A DNA stretch of 64,000 nucleotides, taken from the NCBI RefSeq assembly GCF_920984665.1, contig NZ_CAKLBP010000009.1, positions 1 to 64,000 of the forward strand, given 5' to 3'. How positions within the stretch are numbered: position 1 is the first letter of the stretch; every line of letters starts with the position of its first letter. Position numbers and translations under genes: made by a program. A model generated the notes under the pieces. It did no database searches. It was not told the origin of the DNA and saw only the letters and a list, made by a program, of their open reading frames with translations. Positions 52,758 through 61,442 of the stretch are shown here, in pieces. Origin of the DNA: Pedobacter sp. Leaf170 (GTDB taxonomy: Bacteria > Bacteroidota > Bacteroidia > Sphingobacteriales > Sphingobacteriaceae).

Positions 52758-53419
52758 TCTATTGGGGTTAAATTATTCTGTACTAATAATTGATTTGTTT
52801 TTGAGAAATGTTTCGAGCCGAAAAAACCATTGTAAGCCGAGAAAGGCGAGGGGTGAGCGGCTGTTAAAACATAATGCTTTTTTTGATCGATTAATGCTGC
52901 TTTTTGTTGCGCATATTTTCCCCACAGCAAAAATACAATATGCTCTTTTCTGTCGGATAAGGATTTTATAATTTCATCAGTGAAAATTTCCCATCCCCGG
53001 TTTTGGTGAGAGCCTGCTTCAGAAGCTCTAACGGTAAGTGTAGCGTTTAATAATAATACCCCTTGCTCTGCCCAATTGGTTAAATGGCCATGAATTGGCG
53101 TTTTAAATCCTTCTATATCTGTCTCGAGCTCCTTATAAATATTTTTTAAAGAAGGAGGAATGGCCACACCTTTCTGAACAGAAAATGATAATCCATGTGC
53201 TTGTCCGACTCCATGATATGGATCTTGACCAAGGATTACAACCTTCACTTTATCAAAAGGAGTTGTATTTAAGGCGTTAAAAATATCTGATCCTTTAGGA
53301 TATACATTGTTTCCATTTTGCTTTTCCTCTAGTAAAAAAGCCTTCAGGTTTATCATGTAATCTTTTTCGAATTCATCATTTAAAACAGCTAACCAACCAG
53401 GTTCTAAAGCAGCAGACAT
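52739..53419 (-). CDS. ung: uracil-DNA glycosylase
   Basis: 226 residues of the family-1 enzyme. VVILGQDPYHG with D66 as catalytic Asp, LLLNATLTVRASEAGSH, and the HPSPFSAYNGFFG loop near 189 are diagnostic. It removes uracil from DNA in base excision repair. It is followed by an overlapping hydrolase gene and preceded by a thioredoxin-like gene in the same direction. Confidence 0.97.
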   Translation of the reverse strand: MSAALEPGWLAVLNDEFEKDYMINLKAFLLEEKQNGNNVYPKGSDIFNALNTTPFDKVKVVILGQDPYHGVGQAHGLSFSVQKGVAIPPSLKNIYKELETDIEGFKTPIHGHLTNWAEQGVLLLNATLTVRASEAGSHQNRGWEIFTDEIIKSLSDRKEHIVFLLWGKYAQQKAALIDQKKHYVLTAAHPSPFSAYNGFFGSKHFSKTNQLLVQNNLTPIDWKLQA

Positions 53420-53440
53420 ATATATAAGTTGAGGGTTTAA

Positions 53441-53959
53441 TTATTTCTTCTTCTTAAAAATAGCTAACAAATCCGCTTCTAAAGTTGTTTTAGGATGTTC
53501 AACTATTCTGCCCAACTCATTTCCCTTCTTATCAAAAACAATAAATGTTGGTACATTAATTATGTTCAAGCCATCAATAATACCGTTCTCAGCTTTCTTA
53601 CTGCCATCTACAGCAATTATTTCGGTGTTCTTTTCTTTAAATTGTAGCGCATCTAACACTTTAAAAAAGTTTGGAACGTTAACTTTACTATCTCCGCACC
53701 AAGTTCCTAATATTATTTTTATATGTTCTTTTTTGATAAGTTTTTTTAACTCAATCATTGTAGCAGCATCAGGAATGTAAGCTTCATACAAAGGATCGTA
53801 CATTTCTTTAAATTCAGGAAAAGTAATTAAGCCTTGCCGGCTACATGCATTTAACAGAATATCTTTATTGTGAATTTTATCGTGTACTTTTTTATTTACT
53901 TCTTGTGCAGCAACATTCATGGCGATGATAATAAGGGTTATTGATAAGAAAATTTTCAT
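53441..53959 (-). CDS. exported thioredoxin-like protein with CGDS motif
   Basis: 172 residues with a signal peptide ending NVAAQE. The thioredoxin fold has GTWCGDSKVNVPNFF, where the usual C-x-x-C is C-G-D-S, so it has one active-site Cys. This WCGDS form is common in Bacteroidota periplasmic thioredoxin-like proteins and fits an isomerase, glutaredoxin-like or thiol-binding role. The cis-Pro is in NVPTFIVFDKKGNE. 21 bp upstream of ung. Confidence 0.85.
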   Translation of the reverse strand: MKIFLSITLIIIAMNVAAQEVNKKVHDKIHNKDILLNACSRQGLITFPEFKEMYDPLYEAYIPDAATMIELKKLIKKEHIKIILGTWCGDSKVNVPNFFKVLDALQFKEKNTEIIAVDGSKKAENGIIDGLNIINVPTFIVFDKKGNELGRIVEHPKTTLEADLLAIFKKKK

Positions 53960-54071
53960 TTATAATTATAGTTTTAGGTATTTGTAAATTTTTACTGAAA
54001 TTATTATTTTAAAATCTAAATTCTGCTATTTAAACACGATATTTGCAGAAAAATATTAAGAATAAACTTTT

Positions 54072-54611
54072 ATGCCAAATTTTATTAGATTGATAGTTGG
54101 GTTTGCATTACTAGGCGGTGCAGTTGCTTTATTTATTTTCGGCCACTGGCCTTGGGGAATAATTGCAATATTGCTTGGTATAATTGTTTTAGTAACCTAT
54201 TTCTTTAATGAAAATATGCTTTTAGCACAATGGTTTTTACGTAAAGATAATATGCCAAAAGCACAACAGTTTTTAAATCGCATTACCGATTACGAAAGTC
54301 AGTTGATTAAAGTTCAACACGGTTATTATAATTTACTTGTTGGTTTGATAGAAAGCAGAACAGCTCCAATGAAATCGGAAAAGTATTTTAAAGCAGCGCT
54401 AAGTTTAGGCATGCAGATGGACCATAACGTTGCTTTAGCTAAGTTAAGTTTAGCCGGAATTGCAATGGCAAAACGTAATAAACGCGAAGCCACAATGTAT
54501 TTAGCTGATGCTAAAAAAGCTGATAAAAATAAATTACTTGCCGACCAGATAAAGCAGATGAAAGACCAGATGGGGATGATGGATAAGCAACAACAAGTTA
54601 GATACAGATAA
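54072..54611 (+). CDS. membrane protein with TPR-like C-terminus
   Basis: 179 residues. Two membrane helices at about 5-22 and 27-45, then a helical part of TPR style (KAQQFLNRITDYESQLIKVQ, AALSLGMQMDHNVALAKLSL) and a Met/Gln-rich C-terminal end. No family recognised with certainty; such proteins are common in Bacteroidota. The helical part faces the cytoplasm and may bind other proteins. A terminator follows. Confidence 0.7.
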   Translation: MPNFIRLIVGFALLGGAVALFIFGHWPWGIIAILLGIIVLVTYFFNENMLLAQWFLRKDNMPKAQQFLNRITDYESQLIKVQHGYYNLLVGLIESRTAPMKSEKYFKAALSLGMQMDHNVALAKLSLAGIAMAKRNKREATMYLADAKKADKNKLLADQIKQMKDQMGMMDKQQQVRYR

Positions 54612-54618
54612 ACTACTG

Positions 54619-54650
54619 AAGCCGTTTCTTAAATGAAGCGGCTTTTTTTT
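54619..54650 (+). terminator. rho-independent terminator
   Basis: AAGCCGTTTC-TTAA-ATGAAGCGGCTT followed by T8. The stem is imperfect in one position, with a strong T-run. Confidence 0.85.
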
Positions 54651-54766
54651 CGCTCTGTTTTTTTGGTGCACTAACCGAAAATTGTAAACCCGATAGAGCG
54701 GCTATACTTTTAAAAATTGCAGTAAATTATTAAGATAGCTGTATTTTAAGAAATGCAGTAGTGTGT

Positions 54767-54859
54767 ATGGACATAGCAGTAAAGAAGTTTTATAAGATAG
54801 TAGCGATAGCGGGACTGAAATTAATCGTAGCCCTGATTTTGCTTTTCAGAAAAAAATAA
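54767..54859 (+). CDS. possible 30-residue membrane peptide
   Basis: MDIAVKKFYKIVAIAGLKLI VALILLFRKK, ending in TAA: basic ends around one hydrophobic helix. It lies between a terminator and the PNPOx-like gene. Small membrane proteins look like this, but a chance frame cannot be excluded. Confidence 0.3.
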   Translation: MDIAVKKFYKIVAIAGLKLIVALILLFRKK

Positions 54860-54898
54860 AACTAAATGCCGTTTTTTAATGTAGTAAAAATAAAAACT

Positions 54899-55453
54899 AT
54901 GGCAACATCACAAGAAGGAAGTACTAATAATACTCAGGAAGAAAATAATATCCAGGATTTGGGCGGCAAGGAAGCGGTTGAAAAACTACGCGATTTAGCT
55001 GAAAAGGCGGAGAGCTGTTTTTTTTGTACTAATATTAAAACCGGCGTTCCATTATCTGTTAGGCCAATGGCAATTCAACAAGTTGATGATGAAGGTAATA
55101 TTTGGTTCATGAGCATGAAAGATAGTCACAAAAATGATGAAATTGCGGCTGATCCGTTTACGCATTTACTTTTTCAGGCAGGTGCACATTCTGGCTTTGT
55201 AAACATTTACGGGATTTCTGAAATTAGCAGAGACCAGGCAAAAATTGATGAATTATGGAGTCCTTTTATTAAAGCCTGGTTTCAAGGTGGAAAAGAAGAC
55301 CCGAATATTACATTGATTAAAGTAATTCCATCTGAGGGATATTATTGGGATACCAAACATGGATCTGCTGTGGCATTTTTGAAAATGGCAGCATCTGTAG
55401 TTATTGGTAAAACGATGGACGATTCGGTTGAAGGAACCTTGGATATTGATTAA
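54899..55453 (+). CDS. pyridoxamine 5'-phosphate oxidase-like FMN-binding protein (general stress type)
   Basis: 184 residues from the ATG at 54899 (MATSQEGS). An upstream in-frame ATG at 54866 adds 11 residues but overlaps the likely leader. The split-barrel core is SCFFCTNIKTGVPLSVRPMA and EGNIWFMSMKDSHKNDEI, the C-terminal part GYYWDTKHGSAVAFLKMA. It is the general stress protein 26-like family which binds flavin or F420; enzyme activity is not proven. Confidence 0.9.
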   Translation: MATSQEGSTNNTQEENNIQDLGGKEAVEKLRDLAEKAESCFFCTNIKTGVPLSVRPMAIQQVDDEGNIWFMSMKDSHKNDEIAADPFTHLLFQAGAHSGFVNIYGISEISRDQAKIDELWSPFIKAWFQGGKEDPNITLIKVIPSEGYYWDTKHGSAVAFLKMAASVVIGKTMDDSVEGTLDID

Positions 55454-55454
55454 A

Positions 55455-55506
55455 GTTTAGAGTGTAAAGTCTAAAGTGAAAAGTTCAAAGTGAAAAGTTT
55501 AGAGTT
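55455..55506 (+). repeat. degenerate tandem repeats (AAAGTTTAGAGTG-like)
   Basis: AAAGTTTAGAGTGTAAAGTC and following TAAAGTGAAAAGTTCAAAGT units repeat an AAAGT core every 9-14 bases between two convergent genes. No function seen. Confidence 0.6.
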
Positions 55507-55509
55507 TGA

Positions 55510-55722
55510 TTATTTATCACCTAAATAATCAAATCCTTCTAACTCTTCTCTTTGATTTCTTTTACTTAAAATATCATCTTCTTCGGCTTCTGCTCTTTTG
55601 AAGAAAAATGCTTCAGCCTGAATTCTTTTTATAAGTTGATGAACAAGAGATAAATCAAAAGCTTCTTTGCTCAATTTAATACAATATTCTCTTTCTGTAA
55701 TTTCTAAACTTGAGGTATTCAT
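55510..55722 (-). CDS. short hypothetical protein
   Basis: 70 residues, highly charged and helical (SKEAFDLSLVHQLIKRIQAE, FFFKRAEAEEDDILSKRNQR). It has the looks of a small conserved cytoplasmic protein of Bacteroidota; no known motif. A terminator hairpin lies upstream of it between this gene and lysS. Confidence 0.55.
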   Translation of the reverse strand: MNTSSLEITEREYCIKLSKEAFDLSLVHQLIKRIQAEAFFFKRAEAEEDDILSKRNQREELEGFDYLGDK

Positions 55723-55757
55723 ACGGCAATATTTTTTTTCGATTGCTGTAAATATAG

Positions 55758-55792
55758 AAAAGGCTTGCTAAACAATTGTTAGCAAGCCTTTT
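55758..55792. terminator. hairpin terminator downstream of lysS
   Basis: AAAAGGCTTGCTAA/TTAGCAAGCCTTTT with a 7-base loop, T- and A-rich flanks on both strands. It is on the 3' side of lysS (minus). Confidence 0.85.
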
Positions 55793-55829
55793 AAGTTTAT
55801 GTTATTTTTATGTTAACCTTAATGTTTGA

Positions 55830-57539
55830 TTACCTATGAGATAAAAACAAGCCATCATCAGTTTTGGTTACTTTAAGGATATTTTTAGCCGTAAGTGATT
55901 TTAAAGTTGTATCCCATTTTTTGTTGCTCCAATCTGTAAGTTTTGATTTTACATCAGTTAAAAGAGCATTTTCACCCTCTTTTACTAATGAAAATAATTC
56001 AGTTTCTTCAGCACTTAATTCTATTTTCTTTTTTTCAGGTCGCATTTGCGGGAAAAATAAAACTTCCTGAATAGTGCTTTGGTTTGTCATTAACATAACA
56101 ATACGATCAATACCGAAGCCCAAACCCGATGTTGGTGGCATTCCATATTCGAGCGCCCGAACAAAATCATCATCCATTGCCATAGCTTCAGCATCACCAC
56201 GATCAGCTAGCGTTAATTGATCTTCAAAACGCTCTTTTTGGTCAATCGGATCGTTAAGCTCTGAATACGCATTACCAATTTCTTTACCATTAACAAATAT
56301 CTCGAAACGCTCAACCAAACCCTCTGCAGAACGGTGTTTTTTAGCAAGCGGCGTCATTTCAATTGGGTAATCGGTAATAAATGTTGGTTGAATTAAGTTT
56401 GCTTCAACTTTATCACTAAAAATTTCATCAACTAATTTACCTCTTCCCATTGTAGAATCAGTTTCAATACCTAAATCTTTACAGGTTTGAAGTAATTGTT
56501 CTTCATTCATTGCCGAAACATCAATGCCTGTAAACTTATGGATTGATTCGTACATGGTTAATTTTTCGTATGGGCCTTCGAAGTTGATTTCGTTATCGCC
56601 AACTTTAACTTTTGCAGAACCATTTGTCGCGATAGCTACTTTTTCTAAACACTCTTCAACCATCGCCATCATCCAGATATAATCTTTGTAGGCTACATAA
56701 ATCTCCATCGATGTATATTCCGGGTTATGGGTTCGATCCATTCCTTCATTACGGAACATTTTACCGAATTCATATACACCATCAAAGCCTGCTACAATTA
56801 AACGTTTTAAATAAAGCTCATTTGCAATACGCAAATAAAGTGGCATATCTAAAGTATTGTGATGCGTAGCAAAAGGACGAGCAGCAGCACCGCCGTGAAT
56901 GGGTTGAAGAATTGGAGTTTCAACTTCCATCCAACCCTGGTTGTCAAAGTAATTCCGCATACTGTTAATTACTTTACTGCGTTTGATAAAAATTTGCTTG
57001 TAATCTGGATTAACTGTTAAATCTACATAACGCATACGGTAGCGCAACTCCGGATTGGTAAATCCATCATATACATTTCCTTCATCATCACGTTTAACTA
57101 TTGGTAAAGGACGCAAAGATTTTGATAGAACCTTAAACTCCGTAACGTGGATTGAAATTTCTCCGGTTTGTGTTGTAAAAACATAACCTTTTACACCGAT
57201 GAAATCGCCAATATCTAAAAGTTTTTTAAAAACTGTATTGTATAAAGTTTTGTCTTCTCCGGGGCATAGTTCATCTCTTTTTAGATAAACCTGGATACGA
57301 CCTGTTGAATCTTGAATTTCAGCGAAAGAAGCAGCGCCCATAATGTTTCTGCCCATTATCCTGCCCGCTAAACTTACCGTTTTGTATGCAGTTTTATCTA
57401 GTTCGTAATTCTTTAAAATATCTGCAGCAGTTACATTAATATCATAAGATTCTGCAGGATAAGGCTCAATACCTAGTTCGCGTAATTGTTTTAGCGACTC
57501 GCGTCGTAATATTTCTTGTTCTGATAATCCTATACTCAT
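55830..57539 (-). CDS. lysS: lysyl-tRNA synthetase, class II
   Basis: 569 residues from the ATG at 57539 (MSIGLSEQEILRR). A 9-codon longer frame exists but overlaps the -7 box, so the shorter start is preferred. Anticodon-binding OB domain: VSLAGRIMGRNIMGAASFAE. Class II motifs: 1 in NQGWMEVETPIL, 2 in MFRNEGMDRTHNPEYT, 3 in GLGFGIDRIVML. An extra C-terminal segment of about 70 residues (LFSLVKEGENALLTDVKSKL) extends beyond E. coli LysS and is seen in Bacteroidota. Confidence 0.97.
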   Translation of the reverse strand: MSIGLSEQEILRRESLKQLRELGIEPYPAESYDINVTAADILKNYELDKTAYKTVSLAGRIMGRNIMGAASFAEIQDSTGRIQVYLKRDELCPGEDKTLYNTVFKKLLDIGDFIGVKGYVFTTQTGEISIHVTEFKVLSKSLRPLPIVKRDDEGNVYDGFTNPELRYRMRYVDLTVNPDYKQIFIKRSKVINSMRNYFDNQGWMEVETPILQPIHGGAAARPFATHHNTLDMPLYLRIANELYLKRLIVAGFDGVYEFGKMFRNEGMDRTHNPEYTSMEIYVAYKDYIWMMAMVEECLEKVAIATNGSAKVKVGDNEINFEGPYEKLTMYESIHKFTGIDVSAMNEEQLLQTCKDLGIETDSTMGRGKLVDEIFSDKVEANLIQPTFITDYPIEMTPLAKKHRSAEGLVERFEIFVNGKEIGNAYSELNDPIDQKERFEDQLTLADRGDAEAMAMDDDFVRALEYGMPPTSGLGFGIDRIVMLMTNQSTIQEVLFFPQMRPEKKKIELSAEETELFSLVKEGENALLTDVKSKLTDWSNKKWDTTLKSLTAKNILKVTKTDDGLFLSHR

Positions 57540-57554
57540 TTCGGGTATTTTTTG

Positions 57555-57562
57555 CAAAAGTA
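57555..57562 (-). promoter_or_regulatory. -7 box of lysS
   Basis: TACTTTTG (minus), 15 bases upstream of the MSIG start codon. It lies inside the longer reading frame and thereby supports the shorter start. No clear -33 TTG. Confidence 0.45.
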
Positions 57563-57656
57563 ACAATTTTGCAAGATGTTTAATAATTGTATTATCCTCT
57601 TGGGAGATTATTATGATTTAGCTAAGCCTTAAACGAGTTCTACTAATAATTTTTGA

Positions 57657-58115
57657 TTAATTAAAATGATATAGAAAAACTACATTTCCGGTGTATGCTG
57701 TTTTAGCCTGACCTTTAATATCGAGATTGGCCTCGATAACAACCTTAGTAATTCCTCTTAAATCGCAAATGGCGATTAGTTTAGCTCTTAATTGCACTTC
57801 ATCATTTACTAATACAGGCCTGTTAAATTTAAATTTCTCGATACCATAATTCACTTCCATTTTAACATTTTGAATATCTGCTATTTGTTTCCATAAATAC
57901 GGGATAAGCGATAAAGTTAAATATCCATGAGCGATTGTGGAACCAAATGGACTTTCAGTTTTTGCCCTTTCCGGATCGGTGTGAATCCATTGAAAATCTA
58001 ATGTGGCATTTGCAAAATCATCAACTTGTTTTTGTTCTATTTTATGCCATTCCGATGAACCAATTTCTTTACCAAGGAATGATTCGTACTCTTCAAAACT
58101 GTTAATTATTACCAT
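57657..58115 (-). CDS. MaoC-family (R)-specific enoyl-CoA hydratase/dehydratase
   Basis: 152 residues of the hot-dog fold. VDDFANATLDFQWIHTDPER carries the catalytic Asp/His pair (D..HTD) and PFGSTIAHGYLTLSL the GSTIAHG motif. It hydrates enoyl-CoA in fatty-acid breakdown or synthesis. The gene is 145 bp upstream of a long-chain acyl-CoA ligase reading frame's end, same strand, so may serve the same pathway. Confidence 0.92.
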   Translation of the reverse strand: MVIINSFEEYESFLGKEIGSSEWHKIEQKQVDDFANATLDFQWIHTDPERAKTESPFGSTIAHGYLTLSLIPYLWKQIADIQNVKMEVNYGIEKFKFNRPVLVNDEVQLRAKLIAICDLRGITKVVIEANLDIKGQAKTAYTGNVVFLYHFN

Positions 58116-58260
58116 AGATTTAATTTCGACCCATTTTTATGGGATTATGCAATTTTAATAATTATTAATATTTGTAATTCGAATTGAGTTGAATTAGCTG
58201 GATATTTGAATTATGAAGCTCGATAAATGTTGAAAAGATTTTATTATTTACCTATATTCA

Positions 58261-60177
58261 TTATGATTCGGCTTCAACGTTCTCTTCGTACATTTCATCA
58301 ATCACATTAATATATTTCTTTTCAACAACCCGGCGTTTAACTTTCATTGTAGGCGTAATTTCTCCTTCATCAATACTGAATGGATTACGTTTTATCTTAA
58401 AATTTTTAATTCGCTCAAATTTTGCTAATTCGTTAGATATTTTTTTGATATCCTGTTCCATCCAATCAATAATTTCTTTTTCCTGGATAAACGGATTCGC
58501 ATCTTCAAAAAACGAAGGTTTAAGTTTAAAGGTTTCTTCGAGGGTTTCTCTGTTAGGAATAATGATGGCCGTGATAAATTCCCGCTTATCGCCAATTAAA
58601 AATAACTGGTCAATTTTTGGGCTTTTTAAATAGATATTCTCTACCGGCGTAGGATAAACGTTTTTGCCATAAGCATTTACAATCATGTTTTTTAAACGGT
58701 CGGTAATTTGCAAATTACCTTTGTAAAAACGGCCAATATCTCCGGTATGAAACCACATGTCTTTATCAATGGCTTCAGCAGTTTCTGCTGGTTTGTTAAA
58801 ATAACCCTTCATAACGCAATGGCCACGAACAATTACTTCACCTTCTTCACATTCAAAATCTTCATTAAATGTATTATGGGTTTGAATGTTAATGATTTTC
58901 TTTGTATCAACATCCTGAATTCCAACTTCAATACCCGGAATTACACGGCCAACAGTGCCATAAACCTGACGATGATATTCAGTTACAGACATCACCGGCG
59001 ATGTTTCTGTTAAACCAAAACCTTCTAATATTTTGATGCCTAAATCGCCAAAAAATTCGCCAACGTTTTTAGGCAATGCAGCACCGCCAGAAATCATAAA
59101 TTTTAATCTTCCACCGGTTTTCTCTTTAATTTTACTAAAAACAAGTTTTTCTGCAATAGCTTTTTTTGTTGATAATATTAATCCAGGATTTTTTCCAGCT
59201 TCTTTCTCAACGCGATAGTTTTTGCCGGTTTCTAAAGCCCAGGTAAAAATCTTTGCTTTTGTTCCGCCTGCTGATGTTCCGGATTTTATGGCTTTATCGT
59301 GTATACGCTCTAATAGTCTTGGTACGCAACTCATCACTGTAGGGCGAACCTCACCCATATTTTTTGCTAGCAGTTCTAAACTCTGTGCAAATGCAATTTT
59401 ACAGCCTTGCGTACAACATACATGATAGGTTGCTGTGCGTTCGAAAACGTGAGATAAAGGTAAAAAAGATAAAAATGTTTCAGTTTTATCAATAACCGGA
59501 ATTTGCTGTAAACAAACTTCAACATTTTTTACAAAATTGTAATGCGTTAACATAACGCCTTTTGGCGTTCCTGTTGTACCCGAAGTATATATTAATGATG
59601 ATACATCTGTGGGCAAAACCTGTTTTCTACATTGTTCTATTTCTGCTTTTTCTGCTGCAGTAATTTGGTGTTTTAGCGTAAGTATATCAGAAAATGCAAT
59701 AACCTCTACATTTACATCAGCCGGAATAGTAACCTTTTCAAAATCTTTAAAAGCTGGAATGATATATTTTAATTGTTTACAGTTTCCTGCAACTTTTAAA
59801 ACTTTTCTGTATAAAAAGTTATTGCCAACAAGTATCGATTTGATGCCGGAATCATTAATAATATAGGCTACTTCCTGCTCTGACAGAGTTGGATATATAG
59901 ATACATTAATGGCCCCGATTTGCTGTATTCCTTGGTCGTAATACACATATTCGGGAGAGTTTTCTATCATTAAACCCAAACAATCGCCTTTTTTAATTCC
60001 TTTTTCCAGGAAGTAAGCAGATACGGCATCAGCTCTTTTAAGCGTATCTTCAAATGAAATTTCTGTCCATTCTGCACCTTGTTTGTGAATCAAAAAAGTT
60101 TCTTCAGGCTTGTGAATGTTTTTTACAACATTTCTCAAAAGGGTAGGGACGGTAGAAAATTCGTTAATTAATGGCAT
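58261..60177 (-). CDS. long-chain acyl-CoA synthetase (AMP-binding)
   Basis: 638 residues of the ANL superfamily. The P-loop is SSLIYTSGTTGTPKGVMLTH (about 192-211), then SFLPLSHVFERTATY, GGAALPKNVGEFF, EGFGLTETSPV, HTGDIG, and the hinge KNMIVNAYGKNVYP near 510 with a C-terminal Lys in EGEITPTMKVKRR. It activates long-chain fatty acids to CoA esters via acyl-AMP, similar to FadD15/ACSL types. Confidence 0.95.
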   Translation of the reverse strand: MPLINEFSTVPTLLRNVVKNIHKPEETFLIHKQGAEWTEISFEDTLKRADAVSAYFLEKGIKKGDCLGLMIENSPEYVYYDQGIQQIGAINVSIYPTLSEQEVAYIINDSGIKSILVGNNFLYRKVLKVAGNCKQLKYIIPAFKDFEKVTIPADVNVEVIAFSDILTLKHQITAAEKAEIEQCRKQVLPTDVSSLIYTSGTTGTPKGVMLTHYNFVKNVEVCLQQIPVIDKTETFLSFLPLSHVFERTATYHVCCTQGCKIAFAQSLELLAKNMGEVRPTVMSCVPRLLERIHDKAIKSGTSAGGTKAKIFTWALETGKNYRVEKEAGKNPGLILSTKKAIAEKLVFSKIKEKTGGRLKFMISGGAALPKNVGEFFGDLGIKILEGFGLTETSPVMSVTEYHRQVYGTVGRVIPGIEVGIQDVDTKKIINIQTHNTFNEDFECEEGEVIVRGHCVMKGYFNKPAETAEAIDKDMWFHTGDIGRFYKGNLQITDRLKNMIVNAYGKNVYPTPVENIYLKSPKIDQLFLIGDKREFITAIIIPNRETLEETFKLKPSFFEDANPFIQEKEIIDWMEQDIKKISNELAKFERIKNFKIKRNPFSIDEGEITPTMKVKRRVVEKKYINVIDEMYEENVEAES

Positions 60178-60400
60178 TGCTCTCTATTTGGTGTTCGTTA
60201 TAATTAACAATAATAATGCTTTTTGGTTTAAAATTACAAATTGAAGTATTAGTGTTGTTAATTTCCAGCAAATTTAAATGAATAACGCAGATTTAGCTAG
60301 AGATTGCTTCGTGCCTCGCAATGACGACATTCCTATTTAGATTATAACAATTATTTTAAATTTCAATATATCTGTTGAAAATCAAAATAACCTAAAACGC
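60178..60400. other. intergenic region carrying a widespread repeat
   Basis: No gene is supported. It contains the AGATTGCTTCGTGCC repeat described separately. Confidence 0.5.
60299..60328 (+). repeat. intergenic repeat AGAGATTGCTTCGTGCCTCG + CAATGACGAC
   Basis: Matches the GTCATTGCGAGG-N-ACGAAGCAATCT type of dispersed intergenic repeat known from many bacterial genomes, including Bacteroidota. Only one copy in this window. Family recognition is from memory. Confidence 0.6.
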
Positions 60401-60431
60401 AAAAAGGCTTCGGAAATTCCGAAGCCTTTTT
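60401..60431. terminator. terminator downstream of iscA-like gene
   Basis: AAAAAGGCTTCGGAA/TTCCGAAGCCTTTTT: perfect 15-bp arms with a 1-base spacer and T/A runs. It is on the 3' side of the iron-sulfur operon (minus). Confidence 0.92.
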
Positions 60432-60451
60432 TAAATAATTTATATAAAATT

Positions 60452-60778
60452 TTAAACAGAAAAACTTTCACCGCAACCGCAACTGCGACTAGCATTTGGG
60501 TTGATAAAATTGAAACCTTTACCATTTAATCCGTCAGTAAAATCTAATTCTGTACCAGCTAAATAAAGGAATGATTTCATATCTAAAGCGATTTTAATTC
60601 CTCTATCTTCAAAAAACTGATCACCTTTTTGTTCTTCGTTATCAAAATCTAAATTATATGATAAACCAGAACAACCACCACCTTTTACTGAAACGCGTAA
60701 AAAGTAATCAGAACCCATTTCTGAATCCTGCATTAAGTGGGTGATTTTTTCTTTTGCTTTATCTGTTATTGTAATCAT
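60452..60778 (-). CDS. iscA: A-type iron-sulfur carrier (HesB/IscA family)
   Basis: 108 residues. The three conserved cysteines are C36 (GGGCSGLSYN), C100 and C102 (SRSCGCGESFSV). It takes up and passes on Fe-S clusters or iron. Third gene in the iscS-iscU order on the minus strand; 100 bp of repeat-like sequence separate it from iscU. It could also be named erpA/sufA; the family level is sure. Confidence 0.95.
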   Translation of the reverse strand: MITITDKAKEKITHLMQDSEMGSDYFLRVSVKGGGCSGLSYNLDFDNEEQKGDQFFEDRGIKIALDMKSFLYLAGTELDFTDGLNGKGFNFINPNASRSCGCGESFSV

Positions 60779-60790
60779 AGTATCGAGTAT

Positions 60791-60865
60791 TTAGTATCAA
60801 GTATCAAGACTGACTATCGAAAATCAAAGTTTAAAAATATAAACTTGATGCTTGATACTTCTGTC
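60791..60865. repeat. direct and inverted ATCAAG repeats between iscA and iscU
   Basis: TTAGTATCAAGTATCAAGAC and, 35 bases on, AACTTGATGCTTGATACTT: short direct repeats and their inverted versions. They may form an RNA hairpin in the isc transcript. Confidence 0.5.
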
Positions 60866-60878
60866 TTGCTACTAATTC

Positions 60879-61292
60879 CTAGTGGTGAGATTTCTCTAAT
60901 ACAATTGCCTCTAAGCCATTTTTAACGCGGTAATCGTTAATAGCTGATTTAATTGCATCTTCTGCCAACACCGAGCAGTGAATTTTAACCGGTGGTAAAG
61001 CCAATTCTTCAACAATATCCATGTTGTCGATAGATAAAGCCTCATCAATTGTTTTCCCTTTTAACCATTCTGTAGCTAAAGATGAAGATGCAATTGCCGA
61101 ACCGCAACCAAATGTTTTAAATTTAGCATCAGTAATTACGTTATCTTCGCCAACTTCAATTTGCAAACGCATTACGTCGCCACACTCAGGTGCGCCAACC
61201 AAGCCTGTTCCTACAAATTTACTGTCTTTATTTAAAGTACCTACGTTACGTGGGTTATTGTAATGGTCAATTACTTTTTCTGAATATGCCAT
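60879..61292 (-). CDS. iscU: iron-sulfur cluster scaffold IscU
   Basis: 137 residues. Scaffold residues have the same numbering as in E. coli: C37 and D39 (GAPECGDVM), C63 (FGCGSAIASSS), H105 and C106 (PPVKIHCSVLAEDAI). The LPPVK chaperone-binding motif is seen as LALPPVKIH. It builds [2Fe-2S] clusters with sulfur from IscS. Second gene of the isc group. Confidence 0.97.
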   Translation of the reverse strand: MAYSEKVIDHYNNPRNVGTLNKDSKFVGTGLVGAPECGDVMRLQIEVGEDNVITDAKFKTFGCGSAIASSSLATEWLKGKTIDEALSIDNMDIVEELALPPVKIHCSVLAEDAIKSAINDYRVKNGLEAIVLEKSHH

Positions 61293-61442
61293 GTTTTTAT
61301 TTTTTTGCCTTCTGCGAAGGTGATTTTATTTATTAGTTTTCTGTTGCCTGTTATCTGTGCTAAGTCTAATCGCTTTATACTTATACTTCCAGACTTAAAA
61401 CTTATAACGTACAACTTTTAACACATTAATTTGCGCAGCAAA

